DNA of 64,000 bases from Thermoanaerobacterium aotearoense. GTDB taxonomy: Bacteria > Bacillota > Thermoanaerobacteria > Thermoanaerobacterales > Thermoanaerobacteraceae. A program made the position numbers and the translations under genes. Location of the stretch: NCBI RefSeq assembly GCF_009905255.1, contig NZ_CP047602.1, forward strand, positions 1,723,501 through 1,787,500, read 5' to 3'. This document shows, piece by piece, positions 44,177 to 52,187 of this stretch. Every line of letters starts with the position of its first letter. Within the stretch, counting starts at the first letter, position 1. The notes under the pieces are model-generated. The model was not told where the DNA came from and ran no database searches. It was given only the letters and a program-made list of their open reading frames with translations.

Positions 44177-44274
44177 CAGTATTCACTCTTTCTCTAAAAT
44201 CTAAAAATATAGTATCATAATGTAAAACTGTGTTCAATAATTTATATAGTTCCAAAAATTCTTCAAAATAAAGT

Positions 44275-44316
44275 AAAAGTTGTAAATCCATTTTTTTAAT
44301 ATGGACTTACAACTTT
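44275..44316 (-). terminator. Terminator of the copper-amine-oxidase-domain protein gene
   Basis: AAAAGTTGTAAATCCAT pairs with ATGGACTTACAACTTTT with one mismatch around a nine-base loop. A-rich and T-rich flanks make it potentially active on both strands. Confidence 0.75.
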
Positions 44317-44328
44317 TTTGTGTGACGG

Positions 44329-44979
44329 TTAGTCCTGTTCGCCATATACACTATTTGTCACCGTATCATCAGAACCATAGACATCTTGCGATACAGTGTC
44401 ACTTGTCTGTCCATAAACACTTTGCGACACTGTACTGCCTTCTTGGCTTCCATCTTCCATATCGACGTCGCCTGTTTTATCGTCATAATTTATATTTACT
44501 CCAAGTGTTTCTGCTATAAATCTTATTGGCACAAAAGTCCTATTGCTTATTTCCATTGCCGGCATACTTAAAGTCGCTTCAGTACCATTGACGTACGTTT
44601 TTGAGCTGTTTAAGTCAAATACAATTGTCGTACCACCTTTTGTGATAGTAACAGTATTTGTTGCAGCATCCCAATTTACATTTGCACCTAAGCTTTCAAC
44701 AACAGCTCTGACTGGAATAAGCATCGTGCCGCTTTTGATTACAGGAGGAACATCAAACTTGATTTCTCTACCTTTGGCTCTGACTTTTCCACGATACAAT
44801 GTGTAAGTTGCCTCATTGGTTTTGCCAAAAGATACTTCTTCTCTACTTTCACTTTTTACAGTTATTGCACTTTCCTGTCTTAAAGCATTTCTATGATCTT
44901 CCCTCGGCTTTGCTGCAACAAGCGATATGGAACTTGCCACAATTGCCACAGAAAGTGCAATAGCCATCGTCTTTTTCAC
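44329..44979 (-). CDS. Secreted protein with copper amine oxidase N-terminal-like domain and VYG-repeat tail
   Basis: A 216-residue exported protein. The signal peptide ends near SLVAAKPR. Residues about 70-175 form the copper amine oxidase N-terminal-like (stalk) domain: GTMLIPVRAVVESLGANVNWD and RTFVPIRFIAETLGVNINYDD are its two repeats. This domain is common in secreted clostridial proteins and does not imply amine oxidase activity. The last 35 residues carry three similar units, TVSQSVYG, TVSQDVYG and TVTNSVYG, with acidic spacers. The function of the tail is unknown. Confidence 0.82.
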   Translation of the reverse strand: MKKTMAIALSVAIVASSISLVAAKPREDHRNALRQESAITVKSESREEVSFGKTNEATYTLYRGKVRAKGREIKFDVPPVIKSGTMLIPVRAVVESLGANVNWDAATNTVTITKGGTTIVFDLNSSKTYVNGTEATLSMPAMEISNRTFVPIRFIAETLGVNINYDDKTGDVDMEDGSQEGSTVSQSVYGQTSDTVSQDVYGSDDTVTNSVYGEQD

Positions 44980-45041
44980 ACTATCACCTCCTCAATCTAT
45001 ATATCGGATAAAAGGAATTTTTCTTAAACCGCAAAAAAATC

Positions 45042-45076
45042 ATCCACTATATCGTATTGCTATCGACATAGTGGAT
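45042..45076 (-). terminator. Terminator of the deacetylase gene
   Basis: ATCCACTAT and ATAGTGGAT pair over nine bases around a short loop. A seven-T run follows on the minus strand. Confidence 0.82.
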
Positions 45077-45092
45077 TGAACATAAATAAATG

Positions 45093-45899
45093 CTATTTTA
45101 ATTTCTTCATCTCACCAGAATCTATCTTAATCGCCTCACCGTCCACTTCAATCCATACAGGTATTGCTGATGGATTATATACAATGCTGCCATCAGCGCT
45201 AAACTTTAAGCTTTTTAGCGCATTTATATAATTCACAATCTCAATATTTGTAGCATACCAAACATCTTCGTCAAAGGCCGCCATCTTGCAAAATTCTTCT
45301 ATCAACTCCCAATTGCCATTTCTCTCAAATTCAAAACTGTGTCCCCAAACGTAGAATAAAGGCATCTGCTCCCACTTTGGAACATTTTTAAAATCCTTAA
45401 GTTTTTCTATTACATCTTGGTCATGATGACACGTTGGATGCCACTCTAAAAAATCACTTGGTATTCTAAAGCTTTTTGTAGAATTAACAGTCCTTGAATA
45501 CTCAATCCCAAATGATTTAAGCTTTTTTGCCACTTTATGGTTGTAATCTCCAAATGGATATGCCATACCTCGCACTTGATATCCTACCAATGTCTCAAGG
45601 TTCTTTCTATCTTCCATTATTTGATACACCAATTCTTCTTTTGGTATTAAAGTAAGGTATGGATGGTCTACTGTATGGACGGCAACTTCATGCCCATCGT
45701 ACAATTCTTTTATCTCGTCCTTTGATACATAAGGTTCAGCGTCAAACATACCTGAATTAAGATTGAATGTGCCTTTTATGCCGTATTTATTGAAGATATC
45801 AACCAGCCTTCTGTCGTAAACCTGTCCATCATCATAACTCATAGTCAAGGCTTTCTTCTTGCCGTCAGGATAATAACTGAAGCGTATTCTCACTTTCAT
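45093..45899 (-). CDS. Signal-less polysaccharide deacetylase (CE4/NodB-like)
   Basis: A 268-residue protein of the NodB fold with no signal peptide or membrane segment. The catalytic pair is in SYDDG (Asp23, Asp24), and zinc ligands are HTVDH (His75, His79). It lies 47 bases after a sugar permease, as last gene of the importer operon with two binding proteins. It also lies near an intracellular GH10 enzyme. A plausible role is removing acetyl groups from imported xylo-oligosaccharides. Peptidoglycan or chitin oligomers cannot be excluded. Its terminator closes the operon. Confidence 0.8.
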   Translation of the reverse strand: MKVRIRFSYYPDGKKKALTMSYDDGQVYDRRLVDIFNKYGIKGTFNLNSGMFDAEPYVSKDEIKELYDGHEVAVHTVDHPYLTLIPKEELVYQIMEDRKNLETLVGYQVRGMAYPFGDYNHKVAKKLKSFGIEYSRTVNSTKSFRIPSDFLEWHPTCHHDQDVIEKLKDFKNVPKWEQMPLFYVWGHSFEFERNGNWELIEEFCKMAAFDEDVWYATNIEIVNYINALKSLKFSADGSIVYNPSAIPVWIEVDGEAIKIDSGEMKKLK

Positions 45900-45946
45900 T
45901 ATCTCCTTTTAAAAATTTTTCTACTAATATGATCACTATTATAATT

Positions 45947-46807
45947 TTACCCCTTTACAGCTCCTACCACAAGGCTCTTTTGTACTTGCTCGCTTAATAA
46001 TACGTATATCAATATGGTTGGGATCGTAGCGATTACAAGACCAGCACCGATAGGCCCCCATTCCGTCTGATATTGTCCAGATAGGGACATTATGCCGACT
46101 GTCAATGTCTTTATGGCATCGCTGTTTATAAAAGTATTCGCAAACATAAGCTCATTCCACGTTGACAAATAGGTAAAAATCGCTATTGTCGCCAATGCAG
46201 GCCTTATAAGCGGCAGTATGATGTAATAAAACGACTTGTATATGCTGCATCCATCTAAAAAAGCAGATTCTTCAAGTTCTTTTGGTATCGTATAAAGAAA
46301 TCCAGTCAAAATGAATATGCCCATCGGTATAGCAAATGCCACATAAGGTATCACCAATGATGCATAAGTATTAAGCAAGTTCAAGTCTTTCAATATTATA
46401 AAAAGTGGAAGCAGTGTAGCATGTATCGGCACCATCATACCCATCAAAAATATGGTTAAAACCAATTTGCTGTACTTCCATTTCATCCTTACAATGGCAT
46501 AAGCACTTGTTGAAACTAAAATACTTGATATTACTATGGTCAAAATAGTGACGATAGAGCTATTTATAAAGTACCTTCCTACATTGCCGCTGGACAATGC
46601 TTCAGAATAGTTTGACCACTGCCATATTCGTGGAAAACCTAAAATATTGCCACCAAAAATCTCAGTATTGTTTTTAACAGAAAACAAAAACAACCAAAAC
46701 AATGGATATAGCTGTATTATAGCCCAAATCACCAACATAGCTTCCAATAGGTAAAAACCAATTTTTCTTCCGCCGCTTTTATTTTTCTTGTTTGCTATAT
46801 TCTCCAT
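45947..46807 (-). CDS. Carbohydrate ABC transporter permease, MalG type
   Basis: Second permease of the two-binding-protein importer. I start it at the ATG after AAAGGTGG, giving 286 residues; an open frame further upstream runs into the preceding gene. Six membrane segments and the EAA loop EESAFLDGCSIYKS followed by ILPLIRP are present. It starts 13 bases after the first permease. Xylo-oligosaccharide uptake is inferred from the nearby xylanases. Confidence 0.88.
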   Translation of the reverse strand: MENIANKKNKSGGRKIGFYLLEAMLVIWAIIQLYPLFWLFLFSVKNNTEIFGGNILGFPRIWQWSNYSEALSSGNVGRYFINSSIVTILTIVISSILVSTSAYAIVRMKWKYSKLVLTIFLMGMMVPIHATLLPLFIILKDLNLLNTYASLVIPYVAFAIPMGIFILTGFLYTIPKELEESAFLDGCSIYKSFYYIILPLIRPALATIAIFTYLSTWNELMFANTFINSDAIKTLTVGIMSLSGQYQTEWGPIGAGLVIATIPTILIYVLLSEQVQKSLVVGAVKG

Positions 46808-46820
46808 TTTTACACCACCT

Positions 46821-47705
46821 TTAATATGCTTCATCTTTTCCAAATAGTTTTTGTATGATAACTGTTCCAATCAGTGATTCCAATATGATAAATATAGCCA
46901 TAGCACTGCCATAACCATACTGATATCTGAAGAATATCATATTGTACATAAGTGTCGATGGCACTTCACTGGCATGAAGTGGTCCGCCGTTTGTAAGAAC
47001 GTATATTAAATCAAAAGCTTTAAAAGAACCAATTACTGCAAATATGACGCAGACTTTTAATATCGGCTTCATAAGAGGTATTGTTATTCTGAAAGCTATC
47101 TGCGATTCTGTCGCACCATCAATTTTAGCAGCTTCGTATATGTCAGTAGGTATGGATTTTGCTGATGCATACATTAAAAGCATGTGATAGCCAATGTACT
47201 GCCACAGTATGGGCACAAAAACTGCTCCCAGAGCCGTCTTAGTATTTCCCAGCCATTGATTCGTAAGTGATTGCAGCCCTATCTTAGTCAAGATAAAATT
47301 CAAAAGGCCGTAATTGGGATTGTATATTTTCATCCAAAGTTGTCCTATGACGACAGTAGACAAAATGACAGGTATGAAGTAAACAGTCCTGTAAAACTTC
47401 TCGCCTTTGATGCCTCTTGAGAGAATAAGAGCCAGCAAAAGAGAAATAGGTAGCTGAATAAAAACAGATAGCAAAGCTAAGATAAATGAATTTTTTACTG
47501 AAATAATAAATCCGTCTGTATTGTTTATAAATAGGTTCTTATAATTTTGAAGCCCAATAAATACACCTTTGCTGAATCCATCCCATTTTAGCAAGCTGTA
47601 GTAGAAAGAAAAAAATATGGGAAGCAATACGATGACTAAAAAGACTAAAAAAGCTGGAAACACAAAGAGGAATATAGCCTTCTTATCGCTTAAGATTTTT
47701 TCCAT
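46821..47705 (-). CDS. Carbohydrate ABC transporter permease, MalF/UgpA type
   Basis: First permease of the importer. The 294-residue protein has six membrane segments. The EAA loop is YEAAKIDGATESQIAFRITIP. GGAGG precedes the ATG. It is downstream of two binding-protein genes and a strong hairpin. The operon continues with a second permease and a deacetylase. No ATPase is encoded. Confidence 0.9.
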   Translation of the reverse strand: MEKILSDKKAIFLFVFPAFLVFLVIVLLPIFFSFYYSLLKWDGFSKGVFIGLQNYKNLFINNTDGFIISVKNSFILALLSVFIQLPISLLLALILSRGIKGEKFYRTVYFIPVILSTVVIGQLWMKIYNPNYGLLNFILTKIGLQSLTNQWLGNTKTALGAVFVPILWQYIGYHMLLMYASAKSIPTDIYEAAKIDGATESQIAFRITIPLMKPILKVCVIFAVIGSFKAFDLIYVLTNGGPLHASEVPSTLMYNMIFFRYQYGYGSAMAIFIILESLIGTVIIQKLFGKDEAY

Positions 47706-47755
47706 AGGAAACCTCCTAACAAAAATAGTAAAGCAAATAGTATTATAGCTAAATA

Positions 47756-47790
47756 ATTTCCTGCTAATTATGGAATAATTAGCAGGAAAT
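47756..47790 (-). terminator. Intercistronic hairpin between binding protein and permease
   Basis: A perfect 16-bp inverted repeat, ATTTCCTGCTAATTAT and its complement, with a three-base loop. No U run follows, so it is better read as an mRNA-stabilising or attenuating structure than a terminator. Confidence 0.75.
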
Positions 47791-47801
47791 TGAAGATATC
47801 A

Positions 47802-49127
47802 TTATTTGCCGTTTATCTTCTGTTGCATTTGTTTTGCATAGTCCTGAGGTGTGATCTGTTTTGCAAACAATTGTGCTACTAAATCTTTGTGAATCTGTGC
47901 AGCATCGCCACTAAGATAAATATCCCATGCAGGAACACTACCTTTAGCGTTTGCAACGATATTATTCATAATCTGTATTTCTAATGGGTCAACTTTTGAC
48001 TGATCTACACTATCGTATTTCCACTCTGGCAAACCAGCAGCTATCAAATATTCCATGTCTGATAACTGTTTTGCAAGATATTTTGCAGCTTTAACAGCTT
48101 CATCCTTATGCTTTGAATTTGCACTGACCATTAATGCTCCAACTGATCCTCCAATATACTCTGTAGGATCGCCTTTGCCACCTTCTATTGTCGGGAATCT
48201 CACCGCTTCAATCTTACCTTTTACAAGAGATGATGGATCTGAATCAAATGCTGCTGCATCAAAATTTCCTCCAAAGTACATAGCAGCTTTGCCTTGGTTG
48301 AATTCTGCTGTCGCTTCATCCCTTGTAAGCCCCATGACACCTTGGTCAAATGCACCAGCGTTTACCATCTCTTGAAGCTTCTCTGCAGCATCTATAAATG
48401 CTTGGTTGTCAAACGATGTTTTGCCATTTAAAGCATCTCTCGTAAGCTGCACGCCACCTTCGCGAAGCGCTATCATATCGTAGTACCACATTCCAGGCCA
48501 TTCATCTTTCTCGCCTAAAGCAAATGGAGTTATACCTTTAGACTTAAATGTCTTTATAGCATCGATAAGTTCGCTAAAAGTTGTTGGAACCTTTACATTG
48601 TATTTGTCAAAAAGCTCTTTGTTTATATAAAGTACACTCGCTTGTTGATCAAATGGAATGCCATATATTTTTCCATCATACGTAACATTGTCAAAAGCAC
48701 CTGATAACAATTGATCTTTTGTACCATCATTTAAATAACTGTCTAACTGAAGAATTTTGCCTGATTCTACAAAAGGTTGTGAAAATCCTCCAGCCCACGT
48801 CTCGAATATATCTGGCGCTTCATTTGCTGCTATTGCTGTCTTTATCTTCGTTTTGTATGCATCATTTTCTGTCACGCTTTCCACAATCTGCACATTTGGA
48901 TTTTCCTTATTCCATTGATCGATGATCTCTTTAACCTTTGTCTTTGCAGGTTCACCGGTATATAGATTCCAAAACGTAAGCGTTATCTTTTCGGATGAAC
49001 CAGACGGCTTCGATGAATTAGAGGCATTGGAACTACTTGAATTGTTTGAGTTAGTTCCACAAGCTGATGCCGAAATAATCAGAATCATCGATAGCAAAAC
49101 TAACATGAGTTTTTTTAATCTTTTCAT
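47802..49127 (-). CDS. Sugar-binding lipoprotein of ABC importer, paralogue A
   Basis: Extracellular binding protein. I start it at the ATG nine bases after AAAGGA, giving 441 residues; an in-frame GTG two codons earlier is too close. The lipobox is SASAC (Cys23), followed by an N/S-rich tether and a family 1 binding domain. It is closely similar along its length to the next gene upstream, for instance KTKIKTAIAANEAPDI and GKAAMYFGGNFDAA in both. A tandem duplication is likely. It sits directly before the permeases. Confidence 0.9.
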   Translation of the reverse strand: MKRLKKLMLVLLSMILIISASACGTNSNNSSSSNASNSSKPSGSSEKITLTFWNLYTGEPAKTKVKEIIDQWNKENPNVQIVESVTENDAYKTKIKTAIAANEAPDIFETWAGGFSQPFVESGKILQLDSYLNDGTKDQLLSGAFDNVTYDGKIYGIPFDQQASVLYINKELFDKYNVKVPTTFSELIDAIKTFKSKGITPFALGEKDEWPGMWYYDMIALREGGVQLTRDALNGKTSFDNQAFIDAAEKLQEMVNAGAFDQGVMGLTRDEATAEFNQGKAAMYFGGNFDAAAFDSDPSSLVKGKIEAVRFPTIEGGKGDPTEYIGGSVGALMVSANSKHKDEAVKAAKYLAKQLSDMEYLIAAGLPEWKYDSVDQSKVDPLEIQIMNNIVANAKGSVPAWDIYLSGDAAQIHKDLVAQLFAKQITPQDYAKQMQQKINGK

Positions 49128-49159
49128 TGCCACGCATCCTTTCTAAATTTGTTATTGTA

Positions 49160-49169
49160 ATGTTTACAT
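49160..49169. promoter_or_regulatory. Inverted repeat upstream of binding-protein gene A
   Basis: ATGTTTACAT (ATGT-TT-ACAT) lies upstream of the gene, followed by a TATGATAAA block. Nearly the same arrangement precedes paralogue B. It is a candidate operator shared by the two genes. Confidence 0.45.
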
Positions 49170-49274
49170 CTTACACTTATATGATAAAGCATCATTAAAC
49201 TTTATTGAATACAAATTTTTTACCACAATCTTTAATTTATTTACCTATTCATCATTTATACAAAAATTTAAAAT

Positions 49275-49302
49275 GCCGCAAAGCAGTCAAAAACTTTGCG
49301 GC
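49275..49302 (-). terminator. Terminator of binding-protein gene B
   Basis: GCCGCAAAG and CTTTGCGGC form a nine-bp stem with a ten-base loop. A T-rich tail (ATTTTAAATTTTTG) follows on the minus strand. Confidence 0.75.
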
Positions 49303-49311
49303 AAGCTGAAC

Positions 49312-50634
49312 TTACTTCCCATTGATTTTTTCTTGCATTTGTTTTGCATAATCCTGTGGAGTAATCTGTTTTGCAAATAATTGTGCTACCAAATCTTTAT
49401 GTGTCTGTGCTTGATCTCCTTCAAGGTACAGATCCCATGCAAGAACACTGTCTTTTGAATTAGCTACTATATTATTCATTATCTGTATCTCTAAAGGATC
49501 AACTTTTGACTGATCTACACTGTCGTACTTCCATGTGGGTAAAGCAGCTCCAACTTTGTAAAACTCAAGAGACATATTTTGAGCCAGATATTTTGCAGCT
49601 TTTACTGCCTCGTCTTTATATTTAGTATTGGCATTTACAAGTAAAACATCACTGCCACCGCCAATGTATTCAGTCGGATCTCCTTTACCTCCCTCGATGG
49701 TAGGAAATCTTACAGCTTCTACTTTGCCCTTGACTAATGAAGAATCTACTTCAAAAGAAGCTGCATCAAAATTTCCTCCAAAATACATAGCAGCTTTGCC
49801 TTGGTTGAATTCTGCTGTCGCTTCATCTCTTGTAAGCCCCATGACGCCTTGGTCAAACGCACCAGCATTAACCATCTCTTGAAGCTTCTCAGCAGCATCC
49901 ACAAATGCCTGATCCTCAAAAGAAGCCTTTCCATTTAACGCATCTCTACAAAGCTGTGCGCCAGCCTCTCGGAGAGCTATCATATCGTAGTACCACATTC
50001 CAGGCCATTCATCTTTTTCTCCTAAAGCAAATGGTGTAATTCCTTTTGACTTAAATGTCTTTATGGCATCGATTAATTCGCTAAAAGTTGTCGGTATCTT
50101 TACATTGTACTTGTCAAAAAGCTCTTTGTTTACATAGAGTACGCTGGCTTGCTGTGCAAATGTCAAGCCGTAAACCTTTCCATTGTACGTAATATTATTG
50201 AGCGCTCCAGGCAACATCTTATCTTTTGTTCCATCATTTAAATAATCATCCAAAGCCAATATCTTTCCTGCATCAACAAATGGCTTTGAAAATCCTCCAC
50301 CCCATGCGTATATAATATCAGGAGCTTCATTTGCCGCTATTGCAGTCTTTATCTTTGTCTTATACGCATCATTCTCTGTAATGCTTTGCTCTATCTGCAC
50401 ATTTGGATTTTCCTGATTCCATTTGTCTACTATATTTTTAACTATGGTCTTTTGCGGATCGTTAGTGAAGATATTCCAGAATGTAAGCGTTATCTTTTGT
50501 GGCGTACCAGATGAATTTGAAGACTTAGAAGCATTAGAATTACTGGAACCGCTTGAACCTGTACCACATGCCGATGCACTAACTATCAACATAATTGATA
50601 GCATGATCAACATGATCTTTTTAAACAACTTCAT
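49312..50634 (-). CDS. Sugar-binding lipoprotein of ABC importer, paralogue B
   Basis: A 440-residue lipoprotein (lipobox SASAC, Cys23), very similar to the downstream paralogue. Differences concentrate in the ligand region: LALDDYLNDGTKDKMLPGALN here against LQLDSYLNDGTKDQLLSGAFD there, and YAWGGGFSKP against ETWAGGFSQP. It has its own upstream inverted repeat and a hairpin behind it, so it may be expressed separately. The pair could bind oligosaccharides of different length with the same permeases. Confidence 0.9.
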   Translation of the reverse strand: MKLFKKIMLIMLSIMLIVSASACGTGSSGSSNSNASKSSNSSGTPQKITLTFWNIFTNDPQKTIVKNIVDKWNQENPNVQIEQSITENDAYKTKIKTAIAANEAPDIIYAWGGGFSKPFVDAGKILALDDYLNDGTKDKMLPGALNNITYNGKVYGLTFAQQASVLYVNKELFDKYNVKIPTTFSELIDAIKTFKSKGITPFALGEKDEWPGMWYYDMIALREAGAQLCRDALNGKASFEDQAFVDAAEKLQEMVNAGAFDQGVMGLTRDEATAEFNQGKAAMYFGGNFDAASFEVDSSLVKGKVEAVRFPTIEGGKGDPTEYIGGGSDVLLVNANTKYKDEAVKAAKYLAQNMSLEFYKVGAALPTWKYDSVDQSKVDPLEIQIMNNIVANSKDSVLAWDLYLEGDQAQTHKDLVAQLFAKQITPQDYAKQMQEKINGK

Positions 50635-50665
50635 GTCTCCACATCCTTTCTATTATTTTGATTAA

Positions 50666-50677
50666 ATTGTTTACAAT
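50666..50677. promoter_or_regulatory. Inverted repeat upstream of binding-protein gene B
   Basis: ATTGTTTACAAT (ATTGT-TT-ACAAT) followed by AATATGATAAAAT. It matches the site before paralogue A in sequence, orientation and distance to the start. Confidence 0.5.
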
Positions 50678-50890
50678 AATATGATAAAATACCATATAAT
50701 TATAATGAATATAATTTTTTTACTACAATCTTAAATATTTTTACTTGTTAATGTAAAAAAAAAACATAGTCAAATGCGACAAAAAAACGCCTTAATATTA
50801 TGTTAGTCTTATAAGTATGATTTATTGACTTATTCAAAGTGTGAGAGTAAATTTTATTTATAAACAATTACATATGTTGGAGGGATTATA

Positions 50891-52132
50891 ATGAATGCGG
50901 ATGCTGCAGATAAATTAAAACACCGCAAAGGAATCGCCAAAATAAAGTTAGTTAAGAAAGATGGTTCACCTATAAAAGATGCAGAAGTCGCTGTATCTCA
51001 GGTGAAGCATAAATTTTTATTTGGTTGTGGAGCATTTGATTCTCTTCCTCTTGCCAATGGTGAATTGAAAGAAAATGATAAAGAAAAAATTGAAGACCGT
51101 TTTGAGAAATTTTTTGACTTATTTAACTATGCTACGATTCCATTTTATTGGGGCAGGTTCGAGCCTGAAAAAGGAAAGCCAGACACAAATAGACTCAAAA
51201 AGGCTTCAGAATGGCTTGTATCAAAAGGTTGCCTTGTAAAAGGCCATCCACTTTGCTGGCATACTGTAACAGCACCTTGGCTCTTAGATATGAGCAATGA
51301 AGACATATTAAAGGCTCAGCTATCCCGCATAAAACGTGAAGCAAGTGATTTTAAAGGATTAGTGAATATATGGGATGTAATAAATGAAGTTGTCATAATG
51401 CCTATTTTTAATAAGTACGACAATGGAATAACCAGGATATGCAAAGAATTAGGACGTATTCGCCTCGTAAAAGAAGTTTTTAATGAAGCTAAAAAAGCTA
51501 ATCCTGAAGCAGTTCTCCTTATAAATGACTTTAATACATCAATTTCATATGAAATACTCATAGAAGGATGCCTTGAAGCTGGAATCCCTATTGATGCCAT
51601 AGGGATCCAATCACACATGCATCAAGGATATTGGGGAGTTGAAAAAACTTTAGAAGTACTCGAAAGATTTTCGCATTTCAATATTCCATTGCATTTTACA
51701 GAAAACACATTATTATCAGGGCATTTGATGCCACCTGAAATAGAAGACCTAAATGACTACCAGATAAGTGATTGGCCTTCAACACCTGATGGGGAAGAAC
51801 GACAAGCAACGGAAGTCGTAAAACATTATAAGACTCTCTTTTCACATCCAATGGTAGAATCAATCACATGGTGGAATTTCTGCGATGAAAATGCATGGCT
51901 TGGTGCGCCTGCAGGCCTTCTTAGAGAGGACAATTCATGCAAGCCATCATATTACGAATTAAAAAAGCTTATTAAAGACGAATGGTGGACACATCAAACA
52001 CGTCTTGTCACAAGCAATACAGGTGAATTCGAATTTACAGGCTTTTTAGGAGAATATGAATTAATCATTAATGATAGAAAATTTCATTTCAATTTAGATA
52101 AAAACGACATATCAATAGAAATAACAGTCTAA
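50891..52132 (+). CDS. Intracellular GH10 endo-xylanase-like enzyme
   Basis: A 413-residue glycoside hydrolase with no signal peptide, so probably cytoplasmic. A short N-terminal beta domain (GIAKIKLVKKDGSPIKDAEV) precedes the barrel. YWGRFEPEKGK, KGHPLCWHT, WDVINEV (acid/base Glu166) and HFTEN (nucleophile Glu271) mark GH10. The nucleophile motif lacks the usual ITELD, suggesting altered specificity. It probably trims imported xylo-oligosaccharides. It is divergent from the importer and convergent with xynA, with which it shares a terminator. GGAGGG precedes the ATG. Confidence 0.9.
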   Translation: MNADAADKLKHRKGIAKIKLVKKDGSPIKDAEVAVSQVKHKFLFGCGAFDSLPLANGELKENDKEKIEDRFEKFFDLFNYATIPFYWGRFEPEKGKPDTNRLKKASEWLVSKGCLVKGHPLCWHTVTAPWLLDMSNEDILKAQLSRIKREASDFKGLVNIWDVINEVVIMPIFNKYDNGITRICKELGRIRLVKEVFNEAKKANPEAVLLINDFNTSISYEILIEGCLEAGIPIDAIGIQSHMHQGYWGVEKTLEVLERFSHFNIPLHFTENTLLSGHLMPPEIEDLNDYQISDWPSTPDGEERQATEVVKHYKTLFSHPMVESITWWNFCDENAWLGAPAGLLREDNSCKPSYYELKKLIKDEWWTHQTRLVTSNTGEFEFTGFLGEYELIINDRKFHFNLDKNDISIEITV

Positions 52133-52141
52133 ATTATCACA

Positions 52142-52187
52142 AAGTAAAAAGGCAGAGGGAAGATTATTCCTCTCTGCCTTTTTACTT
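52142..52187. terminator. Bidirectional terminator between the GH10 gene and xynA
   Basis: AAGTAAAAAGGCAGAG and CTCTGCCTTTTTACTT form a 16-bp stem around a 14-base loop that itself pairs (GGAA/TTCC). A5 and T5 runs within the arms allow action on both strands. Confidence 0.85.
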
